NCBI GenBank assembly: GCA_050949725.1
Contig: JBMNGH010000002.1
Span: 88,368-152,367, forward strand
Direction of reading: 5' to 3'
From: JBMNGH01 sp050949725
GTDB taxonomy: Bacteria; Bacillota; Thermosediminibacteria; Thermosediminibacterales; Tepidanaerobacteraceae
Length of the DNA stretch: 64,000 nucleotides
Part shown: in pieces, positions 37,882-47,586 of the stretch
Position numbering within the stretch: the first letter of the stretch is position 1
How the letters are laid out: every line of letters begins with the position of its first letter
Position numbers and translations under genes: made by a program
Notes under the pieces: generated by a model
What the model saw: only the letters and a program-made list of their open reading frames with translations
Database searches by the model: none
What the model was told of the DNA's origin: nothing

Positions 37882-37911
37882 ATTATATACTAAATTATGA
37901 GTATATCTCAA
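37882..37911 (-). promoter_or_regulatory. Putative promoter of the steA cluster
   Basis: On the minus strand TTGAGA and TATAAT are separated by 18 bp, ending about 45 bp before the steA start codon. Confidence 0.55.
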
Positions 37912-37970
37912 TGTCGTAAAACTAAAATAGTAGCACCTCTTAAAGTATAATCATATAAAGTTTGTTTTAT

Positions 37971-38000
37971 TTGAAAAGACTTTGAGATTTTTGTTATAAT
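37971..38000 (+). promoter_or_regulatory. Putative sigma-A promoter of the 735-aa membrane protein gene
   Basis: TTGAAA, 18 bp, TATAAT. It faces away from the steA promoter, giving a divergent intergenic region of about 200 bp. Confidence 0.65.
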
Positions 38001-38033
38001 ACACCTATAATCTAAGATATGGTGGTTTTAGGA

Positions 38034-40241
38034 ATGAGAAAAGATACTACATTACTATTCTTTTTATTTTTCTTTTTTTTATTTACTTTTTTCTCCAGCG
38101 AAATTGTTATGGCAGCTCCTGAAAGCGATTCGAAAAAAGTCGTTGTTTTAATTATTGATAATGTTAATTATGACGATTTGATTTTATACGGTGGCGACAA
38201 TATAAAACACTTGTTGTCTGAAGGTTCTCTGGGTCTTATGAATACGAACACAGGAGGAACTTATAGGGATACGAATGCATACGCTACGATCGGAGCGGGA
38301 ACAAAATCTGTCAGCACCGTTCTTGGTGAATGTTCTGGAGGTTATGATGACATCCACAATGCTTATTTGATTAGAGAAATATACAATAGAAATACCGGGT
38401 TCCATATGAGCCAACAAAATATTGTCAATATAGATATCTCTTCTATAATAAAAAACAATCAAAATCTAGACCATCCGGTCAGAATAGGTTCTTTGGGATC
38501 TATATTGAATGAAAATGGTATAAAAACAGCTGTCATAGGCAACGAAAGTGATGATATGGCAAATATAAAGGTTCGTGCTAATTTGATTACTATGAACGAT
38601 AGAGGAGTTACAAACTTTGGAAAGGTAAACAGCAGTTTGCTAGTCAAGGACATCACTGCCCCTTTTGGAATTAGAACTGATTATGAGGCCCTATATGATA
38701 CATATGCGCAATTAAAAGATAAAGCCGGGTTCATTGTTATACAATCGGGGGATACACATAGATTAAATAAGTATGTGGGATATTCTGACAGCATGATAAA
38801 TGAAATTAAAAATAAAATTTTCCGCAATGTTGATGAGTTTTTAGGAAAGATCCTAAATGACGTTGATGAGAATACCCTGCTTTTGGTAATAACGCCATTT
38901 CCATCATCAGAGGACACCGTGTTGGGCAAAAAACTTACACCGATAATAGCTTATAAAAAAAATCATCCTTCAGGTCTAATTACAACTTCAACGACAAAAC
39001 GAGATGGAATAATCATAAATACAGATATTAGTGTGGAAATTTTAAACTACTTCGGATTACAAAAGGATACTCATATGGTTGGGCACGAATTTATTTATAA
39101 AAAGCATGATAACCCTCTTAGTGCCATTCAAAAAATAGAGGATATCTCTGTTTTTAATTACACGGCTAGGTCAACAGTAATTAAAACTTTTATCGGTTAT
39201 GTGATAGCTGTTTTATTAGCATCCGTTATTATCACACTCTACTTCAAAAAATATATGCCTTACTTAAGACCTTTTATAGCATCGATTATGATTACACCTA
39301 TCGTTATTTTACTTATCCCGCTTTTAAACCCTTGGGACACTGTTAGTTTCAGCATTTATTGTATAGGGTCAACGGCACTATTTAGTTTTGTATTGGTTAC
39401 TCTTTTAAAGGACGATATAAAGTTATTTGCGTTTATATTTATTTTTTCTGCTGCTGTTATCATCATAGATACCTTATTAGGTAATACACTTATGAAGGTC
39501 TCGATATTGGGTTATGATCCTATTATAGGTGCAAGATTTTATGGAATCGGAAATGAATATATGGGCTTTTTACTTGGTTCAACTGCTATTGGTACTACAG
39601 CCTTGCTGGAGATCTTTAAAGAAAGACAAAAAAAGTTAAAGTATTTATGTGTTGCATTATATGTTTGCGTTCTTTTTACTTTAGCAATGCCGTTTTTAGG
39701 TACTAATGTTGGAGGAACGATAGCAGGTCTTGTGTGTTTTGCGAGTCTTTCAATTCTCTTATTTAAGGGCAGAATAAGTATAAAAGATTTAAAATATATT
39801 GTAATATTACTTTTTGTCTTTTTGCTTTTACTTTTTCTTTATGACGGGAGTAGACCACAACAACTCAGGTCACATATAGGTCAGACAACTTCGACAATTA
39901 AAAGCAGCAGTCTATTTTCGCTTTTACCAATTTTTAAGAGAAAGCTTTCCACAAATTTAAAACTAATTAAGTATAGCAACTGGACACTGGTTCTTATTAC
40001 AATTACCACGGTCTTGGGCATTTTGTTTAGATGGCCTGTTGGTATTTTCAGAGAGATTTTCTGTCAATATAAATACATGTATTATGGCTTTCTTTCAGGG
40101 ATTTTAGGTGTTATGACGGCTTTTGTTTTTAATGATTCAGGGGTTGTTGCAGCCGCTACGTTTATGATACCTATCGGGATGTCTTTAATATTATTAAACA
40201 TTGAAAAGATTTACCAACGTGGTCTACCGAATAAAGTGTAA
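38034..40241 (+). CDS. Large membrane protein with phosphatase-like extracytoplasmic domain
   Basis: 735 aa. A signal anchor (about 3-25) is followed by a 340-residue outside domain and a C-terminal half with about 11 hydrophobic helices. The outside domain opens with VVVLIIDNVNYDDL, and has AYATIGAGTKSVS and IQSGDTHRLNKYVGY patterns that suggest the alkaline-phosphatase superfamily, although its metal ligands cannot be confirmed by eye. ATG 38034 is chosen since GGTGG lies 7 nt upstream. Divergent to steA, its partner in many genomes by position. The function is unknown. Confidence 0.6.
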   Translation: MRKDTTLLFFLFFFFLFTFFSSEIVMAAPESDSKKVVVLIIDNVNYDDLILYGGDNIKHLLSEGSLGLMNTNTGGTYRDTNAYATIGAGTKSVSTVLGECSGGYDDIHNAYLIREIYNRNTGFHMSQQNIVNIDISSIIKNNQNLDHPVRIGSLGSILNENGIKTAVIGNESDDMANIKVRANLITMNDRGVTNFGKVNSSLLVKDITAPFGIRTDYEALYDTYAQLKDKAGFIVIQSGDTHRLNKYVGYSDSMINEIKNKIFRNVDEFLGKILNDVDENTLLLVITPFPSSEDTVLGKKLTPIIAYKKNHPSGLITTSTTKRDGIIINTDISVEILNYFGLQKDTHMVGHEFIYKKHDNPLSAIQKIEDISVFNYTARSTVIKTFIGYVIAVLLASVIITLYFKKYMPYLRPFIASIMITPIVILLIPLLNPWDTVSFSIYCIGSTALFSFVLVTLLKDDIKLFAFIFIFSAAVIIIDTLLGNTLMKVSILGYDPIIGARFYGIGNEYMGFLLGSTAIGTTALLEIFKERQKKLKYLCVALYVCVLFTLAMPFLGTNVGGTIAGLVCFASLSILLFKGRISIKDLKYIVILLFVFLLLLFLYDGSRPQQLRSHIGQTTSTIKSSSLFSLLPIFKRKLSTNLKLIKYSNWTLVLITITTVLGILFRWPVGIFREIFCQYKYMYYGFLSGILGVMTAFVFNDSGVVAAATFMIPIGMSLILLNIEKIYQRGLPNKV

Positions 40242-40249
40242 AAATATAT

Positions 40250-40282
40250 CAAAAATCCGACATAAATCATGTCGGATTTTTG
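40250..40282. terminator. Bidirectional intrinsic terminator
   Basis: CAAAAATCCGACAT-N5-ATGTCGGATTTTTG; perfect 14-bp arms with T-rich ends on both strands, separating convergent genes. Confidence 0.85.
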
Positions 40283-40291
40283 ATTACCCAG

Positions 40292-40534
40292 TTAACAAAT
40301 ATTAATTAAAGATTCTATTTTATGTTCACATTTGGTACAAAAGCCGTAAACCATTTTGTATGTTCCAAAATTATCTTTATAATACATATAGTACATTAAA
40401 AATGACTGACGGCATATAGGGCAGCGAATAACACTGCTTTGTTTATTCCAATCGCTACAGTTTTCCTCCTCGTAAGTCGCACCTTGAACGCCTACAGTTG
40501 AAATTCGGGTATTTAAACCCGCTAGACTGGGCAA
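40292..40534 (-). CDS. Small cysteine-rich protein (zinc-ribbon-like)
   Basis: 80 aa. RCPICRQ near residue 38 and FCTKC near residue 66 give two CxxC knuckles consistent with one structural zinc. The start is TTG at 40534, with GGGAGGG at a normal distance. No family is recognised. Confidence 0.6.
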   Translation of the reverse strand: MPSLAGLNTRISTVGVQGATYEEENCSDWNKQSSVIRCPICRQSFLMYYMYYKDNFGTYKMVYGFCTKCEHKIESLINIC

Positions 40535-40638
40535 TACTATCCCTCCCAGTAATATTAACTATTTCAGATTAAGCTTTTGTACGGAAGGGTTAATATGGTC
40601 TTATTATATAATATTTGTTTTTATATATATTTTATACC

Positions 40639-41838
40639 TTATTTTAACTTGTTTATAAAATATTCGATACGTTCGAGACCAATCTTGATATTTTCCATTG
40701 ACATTGCATATGATAGTCTTACATAATCATCTTCACCAAAAGCGATTCCAGGAACTAAAGCAACCTTGGATTTTTCAAGAAGGAGACTGGCGAAGCTGGT
40801 GGAGTCTTTGATGATTTTCCCATCAATTTCCATGCCGAATGTCTTAGAAATATCCATGAATATGTAAAACGCTCCCTTTGGCACAGGGCAAGATAAATTG
40901 TCTATACTGTTTATCTTTTCTACAATGTAATTTCTCCTTTTGATAAATTCATTGACCATTTGTCTTATTATTTGACTTTTTATTGGATTGTTTAGGGCTT
41001 CAAGGCTTGCCTTCTGCGCAATTGAATTCGGGTTCGACGAGGAATGGCTTTGCATATTGGTCATTGCCTTAATAAGGTTTTCCTGCCCTGCAGCATAACC
41101 AATTCTCCAACCGGTCATGGAAAAGGTCTTTGAAACACCATTAACAATCAAAGTATTTTTTTTCATATTAGGATCTAAGGACACTATACTTGTGTGTTTT
41201 TCACCATCGTATAAAAACTTTTCATATATCTCATCGGCTATGATGTATATATCATGTTCTAATGCAAATTTAGCTATTTCCAATAAGTCATTTTTGTCGT
41301 AGACGCAACCTGTTGGGTTGTTCGGAGTGTTTACGATCAGAACTTTTGTATTCGAATCTATACAGGGCTTTAAGTCTTCTGCTTTAAGTTTAAAACAGTT
41401 TTCCCTTGAAGTGGGGACAAAAACGGGTGTTCCACCACAGAGCTTAACCATTTCGGGAAAGCTAACCCAATAAGGGCTTGGGATTAGTACTTTGTCCCCA
41501 GGATTAATCAAACAGTATAGTGCATTATAAATGCATTGTTTAGCACCGTTTGATACGATAATTTCATTTGGATTATAACTTACACATGTAACTTCATAAA
41601 GGTAGCGGGTAATGCAATCTTTAAGTTCTTTAATGCCACCTACCGGAGTGTATTTAGTGAATCCTTCATTAATAGCTTTAATTGCAGCTTTTTTAATATA
41701 GTCCGGTGTGTCAAAATCGGGTTCCCCTGCACCAAATCCAATAATATCATGACCCTCCTGCCTCATCTGTTTTGCTTTTGCATCTACAGCCAATGTAGGA
41801 GATGGGCTGATGTTAAGAGCTTTTTCTGATAAGTGCAT
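40639..41838 (-). CDS. aspC: Pyridoxal-phosphate aspartate aminotransferase
   Basis: 399 aa. Class-I/II aminotransferase of the subgroup Ib type common in Firmicutes and thermophiles. GAGEPDFDTP at the N-terminus, NTPNNPTG, ADEIYEKFLYDG, and SKTFSMTGWRIGY with the Schiff-base Lys are all present, and the C-terminal Arg region YVRLSYA binds the substrate carboxylate. The reaction is L-aspartate + 2-oxoglutarate to oxaloacetate + glutamate. GAGGAGGAAG precedes the ATG. Confidence 0.92.
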   Translation of the reverse strand: MHLSEKALNISPSPTLAVDAKAKQMRQEGHDIIGFGAGEPDFDTPDYIKKAAIKAINEGFTKYTPVGGIKELKDCITRYLYEVTCVSYNPNEIIVSNGAKQCIYNALYCLINPGDKVLIPSPYWVSFPEMVKLCGGTPVFVPTSRENCFKLKAEDLKPCIDSNTKVLIVNTPNNPTGCVYDKNDLLEIAKFALEHDIYIIADEIYEKFLYDGEKHTSIVSLDPNMKKNTLIVNGVSKTFSMTGWRIGYAAGQENLIKAMTNMQSHSSSNPNSIAQKASLEALNNPIKSQIIRQMVNEFIKRRNYIVEKINSIDNLSCPVPKGAFYIFMDISKTFGMEIDGKIIKDSTSFASLLLEKSKVALVPGIAFGEDDYVRLSYAMSMENIKIGLERIEYFINKLK

Positions 41839-41972
41839 ATATGTGCTTCCTCCTCATGAACATTGCTAGCATTTATTTTCTGTTTTATTATATATAATTA
41901 ATATTTTACCACGTGTTTGGCCGAGCTGTCTATGCTAATGTTGTATTTTTTAAAAAAAACCGCAGTTATTAC

Positions 41973-43079
41973 TCATCGTGTGTTGTTTACTTGTTTTAAC
42001 ATTCTTGAGAGGAGTTTTTCTCGTATATCGTCTATTTTCTTAAAGTCAATATTAGACGAATATAATTGTTCCATTTGGTCGTGGAGCCCTTTTGCTTCTT
42101 TTAATGCTTCAACTGACTTATGGATTAATGCCCAGAACAGTTCATTATCATAATCTAAATGTTGTTTGTATAGATTTACTTTAGACGTGTCAACAGCAAA
42201 ATCCAGGTCAATTATTTGATCGGTCTGCTGGATTTGTGATATATTATGAGGTTTTACGGAAGTGATGAACCCGTAATCTAATTCTGTTACCAGTAAATGG
42301 TCGATTTTGGACGGTTCCATAGGACAATGGAATACATCCACATCAAAACCTTTTAAAACAAAGTTATCACATATCCTTTTCATTAAATCGGATTTTCCTG
42401 TTCCCGGAGAACCTTTAATAATAAACCTCTTGCTTACATCGCCGAATATGCAATCTAAAAAGTGGACAATGCCGTCAGGTGTTATAGCGCTTGCGAAAAG
42501 GTGTCTCTGCTCGGACATCTTGTTCTGATATGGAATTTCTTTAAAAATTTCATTAATCACTTTGTCAGTTTTACTGTTTATCGCATTGGTATCGACTGCA
42601 TCCTTATAGATCCGTACAATATCTTCCAATATAATCTTTGCGGCTTTTAAATAATTGTATACCCTTTTATAACACTTACCGTACAGATTGTTTACTTCTT
42701 GAATTTTTTGTCTGTTCTGGGAAAGCGCATATTCATCCCAATAATCCCCCAAATTTATTATGTCATCGACACAACCAGGAAACTTGGGGTCGATAACGTG
42801 TGGTGCAGTACCGTCTAATAAGGCTATTTTATATTCAGGTAATACAAGCCCATCGATAGATTTGCTGTCTGCTGAACAGTGAAAAAATTCTAGACCTATG
42901 CCTTTTTTCAAAAATTCATCCGCAATTTTTCTCATAAAAGAGGATTTTCCTGCTCCAGGTCCTCCTTTAATAATGAATATTTTATTAGCTTTTTCCCAGG
43001 AGATAACCTGATCATAATGAGAAAAATATCCTTCAGGGGTGTTCCCCCCTGGAAAATATCTTTTTATAACCCTTGACAT
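41973..43079 (-). CDS. PRK06851-type protein with two P-loops
   Basis: 368 aa. Two tandem P-loop units: GGPGAGKSSFM at about 39-49 and GSPGTGKSDLM about 170 residues later. Each is followed by a strand ending in a hydrophobic-FHC motif and a SIDGLV/KIDHLL sequence, so the protein looks like an internal duplication. The family is uncharacterised ATP-binding proteins of spore-forming Firmicutes. ATG 43079 is used, with GGAGGGGG upstream; an in-frame start 15 bp earlier lacks this. Confidence 0.75.
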   Translation of the reverse strand: MSRVIKRYFPGGNTPEGYFSHYDQVISWEKANKIFIIKGGPGAGKSSFMRKIADEFLKKGIGLEFFHCSADSKSIDGLVLPEYKIALLDGTAPHVIDPKFPGCVDDIINLGDYWDEYALSQNRQKIQEVNNLYGKCYKRVYNYLKAAKIILEDIVRIYKDAVDTNAINSKTDKVINEIFKEIPYQNKMSEQRHLFASAITPDGIVHFLDCIFGDVSKRFIIKGSPGTGKSDLMKRICDNFVLKGFDVDVFHCPMEPSKIDHLLVTELDYGFITSVKPHNISQIQQTDQIIDLDFAVDTSKVNLYKQHLDYDNELFWALIHKSVEALKEAKGLHDQMEQLYSSNIDFKKIDDIREKLLSRMLKQVNNTR

Positions 43080-43152
43080 AAAAGCCCCCTCCAAAACTAG
43101 TAATATATATTATTATATTTTGGAAGGGGCAAATCGGTGCATCTGTCTTCTT

Positions 43153-43914
43153 TTAAACTTTTAAGTTCCATTTATTTAACTTTTCTATAATCGTATAGTT
43201 GGTTAAATCAAATTTTAGCGGCGTTATTGACACATAGTTATTTTTTATTGCCCACACGTCTGACCCAATATTTTCTTGGTTCTCAATTACTTCACCGGCC
43301 AACCAATAATAAGACCTACCGCGAGGGTCTTTTCTTTTTACAAAACTGTTTCTATACCTCCTGGTTCCCAAATGGGTAATATAAATTCCCTCAATTTTCT
43401 CTTCAGGGACGTGAGGTATGTTTATATTTAGCAATACATCATCCGGAAAATCGACCTTAAGTATCTGGGGCACCAGCTTTCCTGCCAGTGTTGAGGCAGT
43501 GTTATATTCAACATTCTCATAAGCAGTGACTGAAAAAGCAATTGCTGGCACCCCCATAATTGTCGCCTCAATTGCTGCAGATACAGTTCCAGAATATATT
43601 ACATCAGTACCTAAATTCGGTCCTTGATTAATTCCGGATAATACCATATCTGGTGTAAAGTTGAGCATTGCTTCAAGGGCTATTTTTACACAATCCGATG
43701 GTGTTCCATTTACCTTCCATGCAGTAATGTTCTTTATCGGGAAGTCTACTTTTTCCACACGAAGCGGTTTATGCATAGTTATTGCATGAGCCGTTGCGCT
43801 GCGCTCCCTGTCAGGTGCCACAACCGTAACGTCTGCTATTTTTGAAATCTCTCCTGCTAAAGCGGCTAATCCCTTTGAATATACGCCATCATCATTAGTA
43901 AGTAATATGTTCAA
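43153..43914 (-). CDS. surE: 5'/3'-nucleotidase SurE
   Basis: 253 aa. Metal-dependent nucleotidase releasing phosphate from nucleoside 5'- and 3'-monophosphates. NDDG at residues 7-10, APDRERSATAHAIT, NGTPSDCV and SGINQGPNLGTDV are the conserved metal and substrate motifs; length is typical. The TPR protein gene lies 15 bp upstream on the same strand. Confidence 0.93.
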   Translation of the reverse strand: MNILLTNDDGVYSKGLAALAGEISKIADVTVVAPDRERSATAHAITMHKPLRVEKVDFPIKNITAWKVNGTPSDCVKIALEAMLNFTPDMVLSGINQGPNLGTDVIYSGTVSAAIEATIMGVPAIAFSVTAYENVEYNTASTLAGKLVPQILKVDFPDDVLLNINIPHVPEEKIEGIYITHLGTRRYRNSFVKRKDPRGRSYYWLAGEVIENQENIGSDVWAIKNNYVSITPLKFDLTNYTIIEKLNKWNLKV

Positions 43915-43928
43915 TTTTTCACCCCTAT

Positions 43929-45095
43929 TTAAGCAATTAAAAGTTTATTCAATATAGCAACAGCCTTATCATTTTCACCGAGTTTTTCATAACACGCACT
44001 TTGAATCGTATAAATATCAGATTTTTTGTCATCTTTTTGCTCTATTTTATCTAAGGTGTCTAACGCTTCTCTGTACTGTCCCACTTTTAACAGGCAAAAA
44101 GCTTTGTTAAACAAAATATCATCAGAAACTTGTTGATTCAAAAGTTCATCAAAAATCTGTATGGCAGTTTTATAGTCTCCGAGGGCGCATAGACACAAGG
44201 CTTTGTTATTTTTTAGTATTGGATCCTCTTTTAAAATTTTTTCAGCTTCTATTATACAATTTAATGCATTTTTATAATCATTTAATTTATAAAGGCAATA
44301 CCCCTTATTTGCAAGCAAATCGGGATTTAAAGGATCTATCGAGAGGCCTTGATTACACAGTTCCATGGCTCCACTATAATTGCCTAGTGCAGCAGTGTTG
44401 AGTGCAAGGTTATTTATTGCAATTATATCATACGGGGATTTTAAGAGTATTTCTTTATATAAAGATACTGCCTTTTCATGATCCTTAGTCTTGGTGGCTG
44501 CTAAAGCCAAATTTTGCTTTGCCGAAAAATTGTCGGGAGATAACTTTAGGCATTTTTCGAAGAGCTCAGTAGCTTCTTCCAATAGCTGTTGATTAAGCAA
44601 ACATAGCCCCTTTTTGTTCAGTGTTTTTACTAAATCTTCACCACTAGCATGTGAAATCGCTCTATTGAAAAAACTGATTGCCTCATCAAAACGTTTTAGC
44701 TCGATAAGGCAGCACCCGGTTCTGTATAATCCATGAAACACAAAATCCGGATCAGGAATTAAAGACCTGTATAAAACTTCGGCTTTTTCAATCTCTGACA
44801 TAGAGAAATAGGTTTCAGCAAGTAAAAATGTGATTTCTCTGCTTGTCCTATCTAATGATTTGGCTTTTTCAAATAATTCCCGAGCCAAATTTAATTCATG
44901 AGATAAATAATATATAGTTCCCATCCAGCACATAGATACGAATTCATTTGGTTTGCTTATTGTTATAAATTTTACTGCGGATTGATAACGACCCGACCAG
45001 TAAAGCAAGCTTAGCCATACATTTGATATTCTAAATCTTTTATTCGTTCGTTTTAAGATCTTTACAATTACGTTATACGCCTCCATTCTGTTCAT
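43929..45095 (-). CDS. Tetratricopeptide-repeat protein
   Basis: 388 aa. At least eight degenerate 34-residue TPR units, visible as recurrent FxKAxxLDP/AxYNxG patterns such as CLKLSPDNFSAKQNLALA and GLSIDPLNPDLLANKG. No signal peptide or membrane helix. It is probably a scaffold. ATG 45095 is chosen since GGGGGG lies 8 nt before it; the upstream ATG reading would add 11 residues. Confidence 0.8.
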   Translation of the reverse strand: MNRMEAYNVIVKILKRTNKRFRISNVWLSLLYWSGRYQSAVKFITISKPNEFVSMCWMGTIYYLSHELNLARELFEKAKSLDRTSREITFLLAETYFSMSEIEKAEVLYRSLIPDPDFVFHGLYRTGCCLIELKRFDEAISFFNRAISHASGEDLVKTLNKKGLCLLNQQLLEEATELFEKCLKLSPDNFSAKQNLALAATKTKDHEKAVSLYKEILLKSPYDIIAINNLALNTAALGNYSGAMELCNQGLSIDPLNPDLLANKGYCLYKLNDYKNALNCIIEAEKILKEDPILKNNKALCLCALGDYKTAIQIFDELLNQQVSDDILFNKAFCLLKVGQYREALDTLDKIEQKDDKKSDIYTIQSACYEKLGENDKAVAILNKLLIA

Positions 45096-45193
45096 TTTTA
45101 TCCCCCCTGTTAAAGAATTGCTTAACATAATATTCTATTTTTGCACAATTTTTCCTTCAATAAGAAAATAAACACCTTTTACTTTAGAAAATT

Positions 45194-45505
45194 TTAATCT
45201 TGTTCATACAATATACAGTTAAAATGACAAAAGTCTGGAAGGTCCATGACAACATCTAAAAGGTCGCAAGAAAACCAAGTTTGGCTGGAACCCCTGATCA
45301 AAAAAGATTTATGTGGTTTTAAATACTTACAATGGTGTTTGCTTAAAAACCAAGGTATTAAACATCCATTGCAAGCCCATTTTTCCTTGAGATCATCTGA
45401 CTTGAGAAGGGTATTGCCCAATTCACATTTATAAATAACGCTTCTTTTTTTTCCTAATATTTCAATTTCTTTATATTTAATGAGAAATTTACAGACTTTT
45501 TTCAC
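45194..45505 (-). CDS. Hypothetical cysteine-rich protein
   Basis: 103 aa. GTG start, with GGGGGGC upstream. Nine Cys and several aromatic residues, including CNGC and a C-H-C triplet (HHCKYL), could bind a metal or iron-sulfur cluster. Not recognised. Confidence 0.5.
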   Translation of the reverse strand: MKKVCKFLIKYKEIEILGKKRSVIYKCELGNTLLKSDDLKEKWACNGCLIPWFLSKHHCKYLKPHKSFLIRGSSQTWFSCDLLDVVMDLPDFCHFNCILYEQD

Positions 45506-45589
45506 TATAACGCCCCCCCACCATGTTGTTTGCCTTTTTATTTAATTTATGAGGGGCAGTAAAGGATTGTGCATTGGTCCACCTGTTTT

Positions 45590-46570
45590 TTAATTATCTA
45601 TCATGCTGACGAGTAATTGTACACATTGTTTGATGTCAGTAAGATTAGCCATTTCTGAAGGCGTATGGACATACCTTGTTGGAATTGATAATCCGCCTGA
45701 TGGGACACCTGAGCGTGTAATATGAATTGCGCCTGAATCTGTCCCACCCATTTCGAGAACCTCGAGTTGGTATTGAATGTTTTTGCGTCTTGCCGCATCA
45801 ATTAAAGCATCTTTAACCTTTGGGTGACAAATGACGGACCTATCCTTTATCTTGATTGCTGGTCCTTTTCCCAATTCTACTGCCATTTTTGGCGCTTCAG
45901 GAGTATCACCTGTCAATGTGACATCAACAGCAACGGCTAAATCAGGGTCAATTTTATAAGCTGATGTCTTAGCTCCTCTTAATCCTACTTCCTCCTGGAC
46001 GGTAAATACAAAATACGTTTTATATTTTGGTCTTTGGGTGGTCTGTAATGTTTTAATTAATACAGCGCAGCCCACCCTGTCATCTAAAGCTTTGGAAATA
46101 ATATGGTTGTTTGCAATTCTGCAATCATGAAATATAACTCCCATATCACCTATTTGAACTTTTTTTTCAGCTTCTTCTTTCGATTTTGCCCCGATGTCTA
46201 TGAAAAGTTTGTTCAGCTTAAGGTCTTTAATGTCATCAATTTTTTCTTTACCAAATACCCCTACAGTCCCATCAGAAAATATGACCCTTTCACCAAGAAG
46301 GTTAAAGTGTGAAATGCCCCCTACATTTGAAAACCTTAAAAAACCATTGTCATCAATACTTGTCACAATTATACCTATTTCGTCCATATGTGCTGCAAGC
46401 ATAAGTTTTTCTCCTGGCCCTTCTTTTACTGCAATGATATTTCCCATCTTGTCAATTTCTATGGAATCCGTATAAGCCTTTATTTTGCTTATTATGATTT
46501 CTCTCACCTGATCTTCTTTACCTGAAGGACCAAATGACTCACACAATTCTTTGATTAAATTTTCCATCAA
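45590..46570 (-). CDS. M42-family aminopeptidase (third of three tandem copies)
   Basis: 326 aa. Dinuclear-metal aminopeptidase (glutamyl/leucyl aminopeptidase, also called endoglucanase/FrvX-like). AAHMDEIG holds the first metal His, DDRVGC the bridging Asp, VQEEVGLRG the catalytic Glu pair, and YVHTPSEM the last His. TET-type dodecamers degrade peptides in the family. The start overlaps the preceding copy's stop by ATGA. The last gene of the triple. Confidence 0.88.
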   Translation of the reverse strand: MMENLIKELCESFGPSGKEDQVREIIISKIKAYTDSIEIDKMGNIIAVKEGPGEKLMLAAHMDEIGIIVTSIDDNGFLRFSNVGGISHFNLLGERVIFSDGTVGVFGKEKIDDIKDLKLNKLFIDIGAKSKEEAEKKVQIGDMGVIFHDCRIANNHIISKALDDRVGCAVLIKTLQTTQRPKYKTYFVFTVQEEVGLRGAKTSAYKIDPDLAVAVDVTLTGDTPEAPKMAVELGKGPAIKIKDRSVICHPKVKDALIDAARRKNIQYQLEVLEMGGTDSGAIHITRSGVPSGGLSIPTRYVHTPSEMANLTDIKQCVQLLVSMIDN

Positions 46571-47586
46571 TCTAATCCCCTTTCCTGCAAATCTAGTATG
46601 ATCGCGTGTGCCAACTTGATTGTATTTTCAATATCATTGCGGTTTGCCATGCTTACAGGTGAATGGATATATCTGCAAGGCACTGATAAAATAATCGTTG
46701 GCACTCCCTCTTTTGTAGTATGAATTCTACCTCCATCTGTTCCACCAGAAACGGTCATCTTGTACTGATACGGTATGTTATTAGATTCAGCTATATATAC
46801 GACTCTCTTAATTAATTTTTTATCAGCTATATAAGTCTTGTCCATAAACGTTATTGCGGGTCCTTTTCCCAATGTGGTGCAATAATAGTCCTCTTTGGTT
46901 TCCGGCACATCAGAGGCAAAGGTAGTTTCAAGCACAATAGATATATCAGGGTTAACTGAATACGCCGCAGTTGCAGCTCCCCTTAGGCCGACTTCTTCCT
47001 GGACGGTAAACACTCCGACAACAGGTATATTATATTGCCTTTTTAAAAGGTCTAAAATAACGTAGCAGCCTATCCGATCGTCGAAGGCCTTTCCAGTTAC
47101 AATGTCGTCACCAATGTAATCATATTTGGTATCAAAGGTTGCATACTCTCCGATTTCAACCTGTTTTTCAGCTTCATCTTTGTCTTTCGCTCCTATATCT
47201 ATATATAGCTTTTTTAACTTTATAGGTATTTTTCTATCTTTAGGTTCCTGAAGGTGGATTGCCTTTGCCCCTATAACGCCTCTGATTCTTTTAGAACCAA
47301 TGACCACTGTCTTTGACACTAAAACCCTTTCATCGATACCACCGACCGTATTAAACTTTAACATGCCATTTTTATCAATAGCTTTAATCATGATACCCAC
47401 TTCATCCATGTGTGCACATAACATAATCTTGGGATTCGTAAACATTGATTCTTTTTCGACAAATAGATTTCCCATTGAATCAGTCCTGATTTTATCAAAC
47501 TCCAGCAGTTTATCTCGAATTATATTGCGAACCTCATCTTCTGCTCCTGAAACCCCAAATGCTTCAGATAATTGTTTTAGAAGCAT
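46567..47586 (-). CDS. M42-family aminopeptidase (second copy)
   Basis: 339 aa. Same motif set as its neighbours: CAHMDEVGIM, FDDRIGCYV, VQEEVGLRGAATAAY and YIHSPVSM. Overlaps the upstream copy by 10 bp and the downstream copy by 4 bp, so the three are one operon. Sequence divergence between copies is far beyond a recent duplication. Confidence 0.88.
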   Translation of the reverse strand: MLLKQLSEAFGVSGAEDEVRNIIRDKLLEFDKIRTDSMGNLFVEKESMFTNPKIMLCAHMDEVGIMIKAIDKNGMLKFNTVGGIDERVLVSKTVVIGSKRIRGVIGAKAIHLQEPKDRKIPIKLKKLYIDIGAKDKDEAEKQVEIGEYATFDTKYDYIGDDIVTGKAFDDRIGCYVILDLLKRQYNIPVVGVFTVQEEVGLRGAATAAYSVNPDISIVLETTFASDVPETKEDYYCTTLGKGPAITFMDKTYIADKKLIKRVVYIAESNNIPYQYKMTVSGGTDGGRIHTTKEGVPTIILSVPCRYIHSPVSMANRNDIENTIKLAHAIILDLQERGLD

